Shown here in pieces: positions 17,523 through 25,189 of a stretch of 34,260 nucleotides of DNA. Positions within the stretch are counted from its first letter, which is position 1; each line of letters starts with the position of its first letter. Origin of the DNA: Winslowiella iniecta (GTDB lineage: Bacteria; Pseudomonadota; Gammaproteobacteria; Enterobacterales; Enterobacteriaceae); contig NZ_JRXE01000002.1 in NCBI RefSeq assembly GCF_001267535.1, positions 3,777 to 38,036 on the forward strand, read 5' to 3'. The notes below the pieces were generated by a model, which saw only the letters and a list, made by a program, of their open reading frames with translations, did no database searches and was not told where the DNA came from. The position numbers and the translations under genes were made by a program.

Positions 17523-18305
17523 ATGCATTCAACCGAGGCTTTCGCCGGAACAGAAACGGCGCTGGAACTGAATCAGCTGTCGTTATGGTATGACGATAAA
17601 CAGGCGCTGAAAGATATCTCGCTGCGGATACCTAAAAACCGCATCACTGCGCTGATAGGCCCTTCCGGCTGTGGTAAGTCGACGCTACTGCGCTGCTTTA
17701 ACCGCATGAATGACCTGATTGATGGTTGTCGGATGGAAGGCGATATCCTGCTGGAACAGCAGTCGATTCTGCATCATGCTGGCGATCTTTCCGCGCTGCG
17801 TCGCCGCGTGGGCATGGTGTTTCAGCGGCCCAATCCTTTTCCTAAGTCGATTTATGAAAATGTGGTGTACGGGCTGCGCTTGCAGGGTGTGCGCGATCGA
17901 CGGGTGCTGGACGAGGCGGTCGAGCGTGCGCTGCGTGCCGCGGCACTGTGGAGCGAGGTAAAAGACAGTTTGCGGCAGAATGCGCTGACGCTTTCCAGCG
18001 GGCAGCAGCAGCGGCTGGTGATTGCGCGCGCGGTGGCGATTGAGCCGGAAGTACTGCTGCTCGACGAGCCAACATCGGCGCTCGACCCGATCTCGACGCT
18101 GGTGATTGAAGAGCTAATGACCACGCTAAAGCAGCATTTCACCCTGATTCTGGTGACGCATAATATGCAGCAGGCAGCACGCGTGTCGGATTATACCGCG
18201 TTTATGCATAACGGCAGCGTGGTGGAGTTTGCGCAGACCGACGATCTGTTCACCGCGCCAAAGGCACGTCGTACTGAGGATTATATTACGGGCAGGTATG
18301 GTTAA
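17523..18305 (+). CDS. pstB: PstB-like phosphate ABC transporter ATP-binding protein
   Basis: A 260-residue ABC ATPase that energises the preceding permeases. Walker A GPSGCGKS is at 46-53, followed by the PstB-typical [12 protein letters not shown]. The Q loop reads VFQRPNPFP near 99-107, Walker [11 protein letters not shown] near 177-185 and the H loop LVTHNM. The ABC signature is LSSGQ (157-161) instead of the usual LSGGQ. ATG 17523 is chosen for length match to PstB (257 in E. coli); a TTG at 17511 in the same frame is possible. It ends the operon just before a strong stem-loop, and no phoU follows. Confidence 0.93.
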   Translation: MHSTEAFAGTETALELNQLSLWYDDKQALKDISLRIPKNRITALIGPSGCGKSTLLRCFNRMNDLIDGCRMEGDILLEQQSILHHAGDLSALRRRVGMVFQRPNPFPKSIYENVVYGLRLQGVRDRRVLDEAVERALRAAALWSEVKDSLRQNALTLSSGQQQRLVIARAVAIEPEVLLLDEPTSALDPISTLVIEELMTTLKQHFTLILVTHNMQQAARVSDYTAFMHNGSVVEFAQTDDLFTAPKARRTEDYITGRYG

Positions 18306-18322
18306 AGCGGGATACTGATGGC

Positions 18323-18348
18323 AACAGGCCAGTTTTTGCTGGCCTGTT
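18323..18348. terminator. Stem-loop terminator between convergent pstB-like gene and purN
   Basis: AACAGGCCAG (18323-18332) and CTGGCCTGTT (18339-18348) form a perfect 10-bp stem with a TTTTTG loop. It lies in the 48-bp gap between two convergent genes. Neither side has a clean U tract, so it may be a bidirectional transcript end. Confidence 0.65.
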
Positions 18349-18353
18349 ACTGT

Positions 18354-18992
18354 TTAATCTACAGCATAACCTTCGGCAGGCAGTTTTTGCCCATCCATCC
18401 AGGCGGCATTATCCTGCATGGTCAGACGGCCATCGATAAACCAGCTGACTACCAGCGGATAGATCGCATGTTCCTGCTGCTGCACGCGGGCATTCAAGGC
18501 GTCTTCCGTATCGCCTGCAAAAATCGGTACAGTAGCCTGTAAGATCACCGGGCCACCATCCAGTTCATCGGTAACAAAATGCACCGACGTGCCATGTTCG
18601 TTATCACCGTTTTCAATCGCTTTACGGTGAGTGTGCAGGCCGGGATATTTTGGCAGCAATGAAGGGTGAATATTCAGCAGGCGTTGATGATAATGCGCGA
18701 CAAATGCCGGACTGAGAATACGCATATAGCCCGCCAGCACCACTAAATCCGCACCATAGGCATCGATTTCCAGCATCAGCTGACGATCGAACGCTTCGCG
18801 ATCGGAGAACTGTGCGGCTTCAATCGCATGGGCGGGAATACCGGCCATGCGTGCGCGTTCGAGTCCCCAGGCGTCGGCTTTATTACTGAAAACGGCAGCA
18901 ACGCTGCCGTTGATTTGTCCTTGCTGGCAGGCGTCTAAAATTGCCTGGAGATTACTTCCATTACCGGAAACCAGCACGACTATCTTTTTCAT
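18354..18992 (-). CDS. purN: Phosphoribosylglycinamide formyltransferase 1 (GART)
   Basis: A 212-residue enzyme of step three of purine synthesis, transferring a formyl group from 10-formyl-tetrahydrofolate to glycinamide ribonucleotide. The catalytic set is visible: Asn107 and His109 in [14 protein letters not shown] and the Asp in TDELDGGP. The N-terminal phosphate-binding [10 protein letters not shown] is intact. Length equals the E. coli protein. Its ATG overlaps the purM stop in ATGA, so the two are translated together from the PurR-controlled purM promoter. Confidence 0.98.
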   Translation of the reverse strand: MKKIVVLVSGNGSNLQAILDACQQGQINGSVAAVFSNKADAWGLERARMAGIPAHAIEAAQFSDREAFDRQLMLEIDAYGADLVVLAGYMRILSPAFVAHYHQRLLNIHPSLLPKYPGLHTHRKAIENGDNEHGTSVHFVTDELDGGPVILQATVPIFAGDTEDALNARVQQQEHAIYPLVVSWFIDGRLTMQDNAAWMDGQKLPAEGYAVD

Positions 18993-20029
18993 GGATTAAT
19001 AACCACACGTTCTTCCGCGTCGGAAGCGTTAATGACGCCGATTTTCCACGCCTGCTCGCCAGCGTCGGTCATTAACTGCACCGCTTTATCGGCATCCGCC
19101 GGGCTGAGCGCAATAACCATACCCACGCCACAGTTGAAGGTGCGATACATCTCATGACGACTGACGTTACCCGCCTGCTGCATCCAGCTGAAGATCGCCG
19201 GCCACTGCCAGCTCGACTCTTCCAGCACGGCCTGGGTGTTATCTGGCAGTACGCGCGGGATGTTTTCCCAGAAGCCGCCGCCAGTCAGGTGAGCAATGGC
19301 GTGTACATCAACCTGTTCGATCAGGCTGAGAATGTTTTTCACGTAAATACGGGTCGGAGCCAGCAGGTGATCGGCAATGGATTTGCCTGCCAGCTGGGTG
19401 GTTTCCGGCTCGGTCTGGCTCACTTCAAGGATCTTACGCACCAGCGAGTAACCGTTAGAGTGCGGGCCACTTGAACCGAGCGCAATCAGTACGTCGCCGT
19501 CCTGCACTTTGCTGCCGTCGATGATTTCTGATTTTTCCACCACGCCGACGCAAAAACCGGCCACGTCGTAATCTTCACCGTGGTACATGCCCGGCATTTC
19601 TGCGGTTTCGCCGCCGACCAGAGCACAGCCAGACTGCTGACAGCCTTCGGCAATACCGGTAATCACGCTGGCTGCGGTATCCACATCCAGTTTGCCGGTC
19701 GCATAATAGTCGAGGAAGAATAGTGGCTCTGCGCCCTGAACCACCAGGTCGTTAACGCACATGGCGACCAGATCGATACCGATACTGTCGTGGCGTTTCA
19801 GATCCATTGCCAGACGCAGCTTGGTGCCGACGCCGTCAGTGCCGGAAACCAGAATCGGTTCGCGGTATTTTTGCGGCAGCGCACAAAGGGCACCGAAACC
19901 GCCCAGTCCACCCATCACTTCCGGGCGACGAGTCTTTTTCACTACGCCTTTAATACGATCGACTAAAGCATTACCAGCATCGATATCTACGCCGGCGTCT
20001 TTATAGCTGAGAGAGGTCTTGTCGGTCAC
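18989..20029 (-). CDS. purM: Phosphoribosylformylglycinamidine cyclo-ligase (AIR synthetase)
   Basis: A 346-residue ATP-dependent enzyme that closes the imidazole ring of purines, converting FGAM to AIR. The PurM/ThiL fold hallmarks are present: [13 protein letters not shown] near residue 60, an acidic [11 protein letters not shown] segment, [14 protein letters not shown] and [10 protein letters not shown]. The length matches E. coli (345). It is first in the purM-purN operon. A PurR operator lies 65 bp upstream of its start, in the region shared with upp. Confidence 0.98.
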   Translation of the reverse strand: MTDKTSLSYKDAGVDIDAGNALVDRIKGVVKKTRRPEVMGGLGGFGALCALPQKYREPILVSGTDGVGTKLRLAMDLKRHDSIGIDLVAMCVNDLVVQGAEPLFFLDYYATGKLDVDTAASVITGIAEGCQQSGCALVGGETAEMPGMYHGEDYDVAGFCVGVVEKSEIIDGSKVQDGDVLIALGSSGPHSNGYSLVRKILEVSQTEPETTQLAGKSIADHLLAPTRIYVKNILSLIEQVDVHAIAHLTGGGFWENIPRVLPDNTQAVLEESSWQWPAIFSWMQQAGNVSRHEMYRTFNCGVGMVIALSPADADKAVQLMTDAGEQAWKIGVINASDAEERVVINP

Positions 20030-20093
20030 TGCGAAATCCCCACGCGGTTGCGGTTGGTGGTTTGAAATTAAAGCGCGGCAATTCTATCAGCGC

Positions 20094-20109
20094 AGGCAAA
20101 CGTTTGCGA
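20094..20109. promoter_or_regulatory. PurR operator (PUR box) upstream of purM
   Basis: AGGCAAACGTTTGCGA matches the PurR consensus ACGCAAACGTTTGCGT at 14 of 16 positions and contains the full 12-bp palindrome GCAAACGTTTGC. It lies upstream of purM, a known PurR target in E. coli. Repression with hypoxanthine or guanine as corepressor is expected. Confidence 0.88.
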
Positions 20110-20210
20110 GTGTCATCTTAGCTGACATTGCGTATCGCCTAATTTTAGACAATCCTTAGCTAATTGATCTTAATTGCCTCAAGTCATATGGCGCACCGAA
20201 AAAAAGGCGG

Positions 20211-20233
20211 TATAATCCCGCGATTTTTTTTTG
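20211..20233 (+). promoter_or_regulatory. upp promoter -10 and UTP-sensitive initial transcribed region
   Basis: TATAAT at 20211-20216 is followed six bases later by GA and nine T residues (20222-20232), then G. E. coli upp has a -10 followed by GATTTTTTTTG. There, high UTP favours start at one position and slippage on the T run, giving non-productive poly-U transcripts. The same layout here predicts the same control. No good -35 is visible. Confidence 0.75.
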
Positions 20234-20259
20234 CCGCTAACCACTCCGGGAGAACAACA

Positions 20260-20886
20260 ATGAAGATCGTGGAAGTCAAACACCCGCTCGTCAAACATAA
20301 ACTGGGCCTGATGCGTGAGCAGGATATCAGCACCAAGCGTTTTCGTGAGCTCGCCTCAGAAGTGGGAAGTTTGCTGACCTATGAAGCCACCTCGGATCTG
20401 GAAACTGAAAAGGTCACCATCGAAGGCTGGAATGGTCCGGTTGAGATCGACCAGATTAAAGGTAAAAAAATTACCGTTGTCCCGATTCTGCGTGCCGGTC
20501 TGGGCATGATGGAAGGGGTACTGGAGCATGTACCCAGCGCGCGTATCAGTGTGGTCGGCGTCTATCGTGATGAAGAAACGCTGGAGCCGGTACCGTATTT
20601 CCAGAAGCTGGTGTCAAATATTGAAGAGCGTCTGGCGTTGGTCGTAGACCCAATGCTGGCGACTGGCGGCTCAATGATTGCCACCATCGATCTGCTGAAA
20701 AAAGCCGGTTGTAACAGCATTAAAGTTCTGGTGCTGGTTGCCGCGCCGGAAGGTCTGGCGGCGCTGGAGAAAGCGCATCCGGATATCGAAGTTTATACCG
20801 CATCGGTCGATCACGGACTGAACGAGAAAGGCTACATTATTCCTGGCCTCGGCGATGCCGGCGATAAGATTTTCGGAACCAAATAA
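20260..20886 (+). CDS. upp: Uracil phosphoribosyltransferase
   Basis: A 208-residue salvage enzyme making UMP from uracil and PRPP. The type I PRPP-binding loop [11 protein letters not shown] lies near residue 130, and the uracil-binding C-terminal segment [18 protein letters not shown] is complete. Length equals the E. coli enzyme. The ATG at 20260 follows a GGGAGAA ribosome site; an upstream in-frame start at 20164 would place the promoter inside the gene and is rejected. It is followed by uraA, the uracil importer, so uptake and capture of uracil are encoded together. Confidence 0.98.
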   Translation: MKIVEVKHPLVKHKLGLMREQDISTKRFRELASEVGSLLTYEATSDLETEKVTIEGWNGPVEIDQIKGKKITVVPILRAGLGMMEGVLEHVPSARISVVGVYRDEETLEPVPYFQKLVSNIEERLALVVDPMLATGGSMIATIDLLKKAGCNSIKVLVLVAAPEGLAALEKAHPDIEVYTASVDHGLNEKGYIIPGLGDAGDKIFGTK

Positions 20887-20900
20887 TTTCTAAAAAAATG

Positions 20901-20926
20901 AAGCCGACCGCAGAGTCGGCTTTTTT
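20901..20926 (+). terminator. Intrinsic terminator between upp and uraA
   Basis: AAGCCGAC (20901-20908) pairs with GTCGGCTT (20915-20922) and is followed directly by a T run. It lies in the 70-bp gap between upp and uraA. It should partly end the upp transcript, so uraA depends on read-through or an internal promoter. Confidence 0.85.
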
Positions 20927-20956
20927 ATGGCAAAAATAACATCTCAAGGGGATACC

Positions 20957-22240
20957 ATGACTCGTCGTGCCATCGGCGTTAGTGAGCGGCCACCGCTGCT
21001 CCAGACCATTCCACTCAGTTTCCAGCATCTGTTTGCCATGTTTGGCGCGACGGTGCTGGTGCCGATTCTGTTTCATATCAACCCGGCAACGGTGCTGCTG
21101 TTTAACGGTGTCGGTACGCTGCTGTATCTGTTTATCTGTAAAGGTAAAATCCCCGCCTATCTCGGTTCCAGCTTTGCGTTTATTTCCCCGGTACTTTTGC
21201 TGTTACCGCTGGGTTATGAAGTCGCGCTGGGCGGCTTTATTATGTGTGGCGTGCTGTTCTGTCTGGTGGCGCTGATTGTGAAAAAAGCCGGTACCGGCTG
21301 GCTGGATGTGATGTTTCCGCCTGCGGCGATGGGGGCCATCGTGGCGGTAATCGGACTGGAACTGGCGGGCGTGGCGGCCAATATGGCCGGTCTGCTGCCT
21401 GCTGATGGCACTTCTGCCGACAGCAAAACCGTGCTTATCTCACTGGTTACGCTGGCGGTGACGATATTTGGCTCGGTACTGTTTCGCGGTTTTATGGCGA
21501 TAATCCCGATTCTGATTGGTGTACTCGTCGGTTATGCCTTGTCATTTGTGCTGGGCATTGTTGACTGGACGGCGGTACGCGAAGCGCCATGGTTCGCATT
21601 GCCAACTTTCTACACGCCGCGCTTTGAGTGGTTTGCCATCTTTACCATTCTGCCTGCGGCGCTGGTGGTCATTGCGGAACATGTCGGCCACCTGGTGGTA
21701 ACCGCCAATATCGTTAAAAAAGATCTGATGAAAGATCCGGGCCTGCATCGTTCGATGTTTGCGAACGGCATCTCGACGGTATTCTCCGGCTTCTTTGGTT
21801 CGACGCCGAATACCACTTACGGCGAGAATATTGGTGTGATGGCGATTACCCGTGTTTACAGTACCTGGGTAATTGGCGGTGCGGCAATTCTGGCGATTCT
21901 GCTCTCCTGCGTCGGTAAGCTGGCGGCGGCGATTCAGGTGATCCCGGTACCGGTAATGGGCGGCGTGTCGCTGCTGCTGTACGGGGTGATCGGGGCTTCA
22001 GGGATTCGCGTGCTGATCGAATCGAAAGTCGATTACAGCAAAGCGCAAAACCTGATCCTGACCTCGGTGATCCTTATTATTGGCGTCAGCGGCGCGAAAG
22101 TGCATATCGGTGCGGCCGAACTTAAAGGAATGGCGCTGGCGACGATTGTTGGCGTCGGATTAAGCCTGATCTTTAAAGCGATCAGTCTGTTGCGTCCGGA
22201 AGAAGTGGTGCTGGATGCGGAAGATAATACGCCGCATTGA
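20957..22240 (+). CDS. uraA: Uracil:proton symporter UraA
   Basis: A 427-residue NCS2-family permease of the inner membrane with 14 predicted helices. Near identity to E. coli UraA is visible through MTRRAIGVSERPPLLQTIPL, the substrate-site helix VVIAEHVGHLVVTANI, and FGSTPNTTYGENIG with the conserved Glu. The ATG at 20957 follows AAGGGGATACC and yields the E. coli N-terminus; a start at 20927 would lie in the terminator region. It imports uracil for Upp. Confidence 0.97.
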   Translation: MTRRAIGVSERPPLLQTIPLSFQHLFAMFGATVLVPILFHINPATVLLFNGVGTLLYLFICKGKIPAYLGSSFAFISPVLLLLPLGYEVALGGFIMCGVLFCLVALIVKKAGTGWLDVMFPPAAMGAIVAVIGLELAGVAANMAGLLPADGTSADSKTVLISLVTLAVTIFGSVLFRGFMAIIPILIGVLVGYALSFVLGIVDWTAVREAPWFALPTFYTPRFEWFAIFTILPAALVVIAEHVGHLVVTANIVKKDLMKDPGLHRSMFANGISTVFSGFFGSTPNTTYGENIGVMAITRVYSTWVIGGAAILAILLSCVGKLAAAIQVIPVPVMGGVSLLLYGVIGASGIRVLIESKVDYSKAQNLILTSVILIIGVSGAKVHIGAAELKGMALATIVGVGLSLIFKAISLLRPEEVVLDAEDNTPH

Positions 22241-22246
22241 TCGACT

Positions 22247-22270
22247 AATGGGCAGCTCAGGCTGCCCATT
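22247..22270 (+). terminator. Intrinsic terminator after uraA
   Basis: A perfect 10-bp stem (AATGGGCAGC with GCTGCCCATT) with a TCAG loop begins 7 bp after the uraA stop and is followed by TCATTT. It separates the uracil operon from hda. Confidence 0.8.
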
Positions 22271-22281
22271 TCATTTAAAGA

Positions 22282-22303
22282 CAAAAGTTGTGATAAACTT
22301 TTG
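22282..22303. repeat. Palindrome upstream of hda
   Basis: CAAAAGTT (22282-22289) and AACTTTTG (22296-22303) are perfect 8-bp inverted copies around GTGATA. The palindrome lies about 33 bp before the hda start, in its promoter or leader region. It could be an operator or an AT hairpin; no known site was recognised. Confidence 0.4.
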
Positions 22304-22335
22304 CCGTTTTCTGCCCGTTCACACTTGAGGTGCTT

Positions 22336-23037
22336 CTGAACACGCCGGCACAGCTTTCATTGCCACTCTATTTGCCCGACGACGAAACCTTTGCCAGCTT
22401 CTGGCCAGGGGAGAATCCGTCGCTACTGGCTGCGCTAAAAGGCGCGCTGCATCAGGAACATGGCAGCTATCTCTATTTCTGGTCACGTGAAGGCGGTGGG
22501 CGCAGTCACTTACTGCATGCCGCTTGTGCTGAGCTTTCAGCGCTCGGTGAAGCAGTCGGTTATGTTCCGCTGGATAAACGGACCTGGTTTGTGCCCGAAG
22601 TGCTGGATGGCATGGAGCAACTGGCGCTGATTTGCATTGATAATATCGAATGCATTGCCGGTGACGAACCGTGGGAAATGGCAATCTTTGATCTTTATAA
22701 CCGGATCCTTGAAACCGGTAAAACCCGGCTGCTCATCACCGGCGATCGTCCTCCGCGCCAGCTTAACCTTAAACTGGCCGATCTTGCCTCACGTCTCGAC
22801 TGGGGACAGATCTATAAACTGCAACCGCTCTCCGATGAGGACAAATTGCAGGCGCTGAAGCTGCGCGCCGATTTGCGCGGTTTTGAACTACCGGAAGATG
22901 TGGGTCGCTTTTTGCTGAAGCGGCTGGACCGTGAAATGCGCACGCTGTTTGATACGCTGGACAAACTCGATCGCGCTTCCATCAGTGCCCAGCGCAAACT
23001 GACCATTCCCTTCGTGAAAGAGACGCTCGATCTGTAA
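22336..23037 (+). CDS. hda: DnaA regulatory inactivator Hda (CTG start)
   Basis: A 233-residue AAA+ protein that, with ADP and the DNA-loaded sliding clamp, stimulates ATP hydrolysis by DnaA and prevents over-initiation. The clamp-binding QLSLPL is at residues 6-11. The Walker A-like loop is degenerate (REGGGRSH), as in E. coli Hda. Walker B is CIDNIE, and sensor and arginine residues lie in [11 protein letters not shown] and LASRLDWG. The CTG at 22336 gives exactly the E. coli N-terminus and length, with GAGGTG as ribosome site. E. coli hda is known to begin at CTG. A GTG at 22330 in the same frame lies within that ribosome site and would add two residues. Confidence 0.95.
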   Translation: MNTPAQLSLPLYLPDDETFASFWPGENPSLLAALKGALHQEHGSYLYFWSREGGGRSHLLHAACAELSALGEAVGYVPLDKRTWFVPEVLDGMEQLALICIDNIECIAGDEPWEMAIFDLYNRILETGKTRLLITGDRPPRQLNLKLADLASRLDWGQIYKLQPLSDEDKLQALKLRADLRGFELPEDVGRFLLKRLDREMRTLFDTLDKLDRASISAQRKLTIPFVKETLDL

Positions 23038-23040
23038 GGC

Positions 23041-23060
23041 CGGAGGCGCATCTGCCTCCG
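23041..23060. repeat. Stem-loop between convergent hda and yfgD
   Basis: CGGAGGC (23041-23047) and GCCTCCG (23054-23060) form a 7-bp GC stem with a GCATCT loop in the 38-bp convergent gap. No U tract follows on either strand, so it is at best a weak bidirectional terminator. Confidence 0.4.
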
Positions 23061-23075
23061 ACAGTGACGAAAAGC

Positions 23076-23423
23076 TTAGATAATTTCCAGCACCTGCTCA
23101 GGCGGACGGCCAATACGTGCCCGATCGTTAGCCACCACAATCGGGCGCTCGATCAGCTTTGGATGATCGATCATTGCCTGCAACAGTTGTGCTTCACTCA
23201 GTGAAGCATCCGCCAGATCCAGCTGTTTATACAGTTCCTCTTTATTACGCAGCAACTGACGAGCGCTGCTAAAGCCTAACTGTTGCAGTAAGGTTTTCAG
23301 CGTTGCGGTATCCGGCGGCGTGTCGAGATAGAGCACTACTTCAGGTGTCACACCGTGCTCCTGCAACAGATTCAGGGTTTCCCGGCTCTTGGAGCAGCGA
23401 GGATTATGATAAATAGTGACCAT
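23076..23423 (-). CDS. yfgD: ArsC/Spx-family thioredoxin-fold protein YfgD
   Basis: A 115-residue ArsC-family protein close to E. coli YfgD (119). The redox Cys10 is in NPRCSKSR, and the family segment ERPIVVANDRARIGRPPEQVLEI forms the C-terminus. Family members reduce arsenate with glutathione and glutaredoxin, but there are no arsenic genes nearby and arsenate reductase activity for YfgD-type proteins is not assured. The ATG at 23423 follows AAAGGAAAACC; in-frame upstream codons to 23498 would run into bepA and are rejected. It lies 10 bp after bepA and is probably co-transcribed with it. Confidence 0.9.
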   Translation of the reverse strand: MVTIYHNPRCSKSRETLNLLQEHGVTPEVVLYLDTPPDTATLKTLLQQLGFSSARQLLRNKEELYKQLDLADASLSEAQLLQAMIDHPKLIERPIVVANDRARIGRPPEQVLEII

Positions 23424-23433
23424 CGGTTTTCCT

Positions 23434-24900
23434 TTACGATTTTGAATACTGGCGGAAGCGTTGCTGTAACTGACGCAGTTGATCGATACGCGCGTCATAA
23501 CGTGCCTGCTTCAGACTTCCCAGTGGAACTTGTGAACTGGCACCGCTCAGCGTGGTAATCGCCTGATCGAGGCGTCCCGCCAGTGCCAGCCCTTCGGCGC
23601 GCGCCGACAGCTCTTCATCACGCAGACCCTGCGCGGCCGACGCCTGTGCCAGCAGATCCCAGCCGTTAGGATCGTTAGGATGCGCCCAGGTGTAGCGGTT
23701 CAGAATCCGGCTGGCGGCGGCGGGCTGGTTACCTTCGACAAAGGCATTTGCCAGGTTGAGCTGCAATACCGGATTACTGGCGGAGGCACTGACGGCGGTC
23801 AGGCGTTTAATTGCCTGTGGAGCCTGATTCAGCCCTAAATCAATATCGGTCATGATATCAAGATACCAGACATTGTTGGGCTGTTTCACCAGTAGCGGTT
23901 CAATAATGCGTTTGGCATTGGCGAAGCTTTTTGCCTGCAAAAACTGAATCGCTTTGCCATACTGCGCCGCCTGCTGCTCACGGGTATTGCCTTTTGCCCA
24001 GCTGTCGAGCAGGTCGTTATCCAGCTGATTTCGCCCGCCTGAGTACATGCCGAGGGCGCGCACTTTAGCCATATAATAATCCTGCGAGGATTGCACCACG
24101 ACCTGACGCATCTGGTTTGCACGGTTGCGGGCATCCGCCAGACGGCTGTCGGGCAACGGGTGGGTCAGCAGAATTTCCGGTGGTTTAGAGGCATAGCGTG
24201 ACTGATCGGCCAGCTTTTGCAGAAACTCGGGCATCGCTTGCGGATCGAAGCCCGAGCGTTGTAATACCTGAATGCCAATACGATCGGCTTCCTGCTCATT
24301 ATTTTGCGTAAAACTGATCACGCCCTGGCGGGTGCCCGCCAGCGTACCGGTCAGCGCCGCCATTCCTGCCTGCGGGTTGGCCATTGCCAGTAAAATTGAG
24401 CCAAGCGCGCCGACCCAGGTGAGCGGTGCATTGCGCTGTTGCTCTTCCATCGCGCGCGCCAGATGGCGTTGAGTGACATGGGATATTTCATGCGCCATTA
24501 CCGACGCCAGCTGGCTCTCATTCTCCGCATAGCGGAACAGCGCCGAGTGCAGCACCACGTTACCGCCGAAAAAGGCAAAGGCGTTAATTTCGTCGTTACG
24601 GATTAAATAGAAGTTGAAAGGGGTACGCACAGAGTTAGCGTGTGACACCAGCCGCTGTCCCAACTGGTTAATGTAGTCATTCAGCAGCGGATCGTTAATC
24701 AGTGGCGCACTGGCGCGCAGCTGGCGGACATAAAAATCCCCCATTTGCAGTTCCTGATTAATCGACAGCGTTCCGCCCGCTGTCGTGCCAATATCGGGCA
24801 GCGAATCGACCATATCATCGGCCCGGGAAGGGAGCACACCGCCTGCCAGCAGTGACACTATCAAAGAGGCGACCAGACTTTTCTTCAACCGGTTGAACAT
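23434..24900 (-). CDS. bepA: Periplasmic beta-barrel assembly-enhancing protease/chaperone BepA
   Basis: A 488-residue M48 metalloprotease that helps LptD and other barrels mature at the BAM complex and degrades stalled ones. A signal peptide covers about residues 1-27, ending near SRADD. The zinc motif HEISH is at 137-141, with the third ligand in NEQEADRIG near 200. The C-terminal ~180 residues are TPR repeats ([20 protein letters not shown] is one). Length matches E. coli BepA (487). It works in the same pathway as bamC, encoded further right in this window. Confidence 0.97.
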   Translation of the reverse strand: MFNRLKKSLVASLIVSLLAGGVLPSRADDMVDSLPDIGTTAGGTLSINQELQMGDFYVRQLRASAPLINDPLLNDYINQLGQRLVSHANSVRTPFNFYLIRNDEINAFAFFGGNVVLHSALFRYAENESQLASVMAHEISHVTQRHLARAMEEQQRNAPLTWVGALGSILLAMANPQAGMAALTGTLAGTRQGVISFTQNNEQEADRIGIQVLQRSGFDPQAMPEFLQKLADQSRYASKPPEILLTHPLPDSRLADARNRANQMRQVVVQSSQDYYMAKVRALGMYSGGRNQLDNDLLDSWAKGNTREQQAAQYGKAIQFLQAKSFANAKRIIEPLLVKQPNNVWYLDIMTDIDLGLNQAPQAIKRLTAVSASASNPVLQLNLANAFVEGNQPAAASRILNRYTWAHPNDPNGWDLLAQASAAQGLRDEELSARAEGLALAGRLDQAITTLSGASSQVPLGSLKQARYDARIDQLRQLQQRFRQYSKS

Positions 24901-25143
24901 ACATCAGTCCCATAACTAAGAAGTCGTGTTTTGCCAGGCCGCAGGTTGAAACGTTATTCGGTTGCTGCGCTGACGTTTCTCACTCAGGCCATCAGTTTAG
25001 CGACAGCGGTGGTGGAAAGGAATCCCGCGATTAGCGGCCAGTGGGCGCTAAAGCCATTTGCAGTGCATGCTACCGCAGGCATACAATCGTGCGGTGCTTT
25101 ACCAGGGCATATATCGCACGGAGTTTTTTGCGCAAAATAAATC

Positions 25144-25149
25144 TATACT
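25144..25149 (+). promoter_or_regulatory. Candidate promoter -10 of the GGDEF gene (sigma-S-like)
   Basis: TCTATACTAAG around 25142-25152 resembles the extended sigma-S -10 (CTAYACTTAA). It lies about 40 bp before the start of the cyclase gene. No clear -35 is seen, which is tolerated at sigma-S promoters. Similarity only; not proven. Confidence 0.4.
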
Positions 25150-25189
25150 AAGGCGCTACCATCATGTTTAGCAAAATTGAGGTAAGTCT

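Noticed and set aside
23041..23060. REP-like element between hda and yfgD
   Set aside because: A single 7-bp stem without the conserved REP core or any second copy in the window. Recorded only as a stem-loop.
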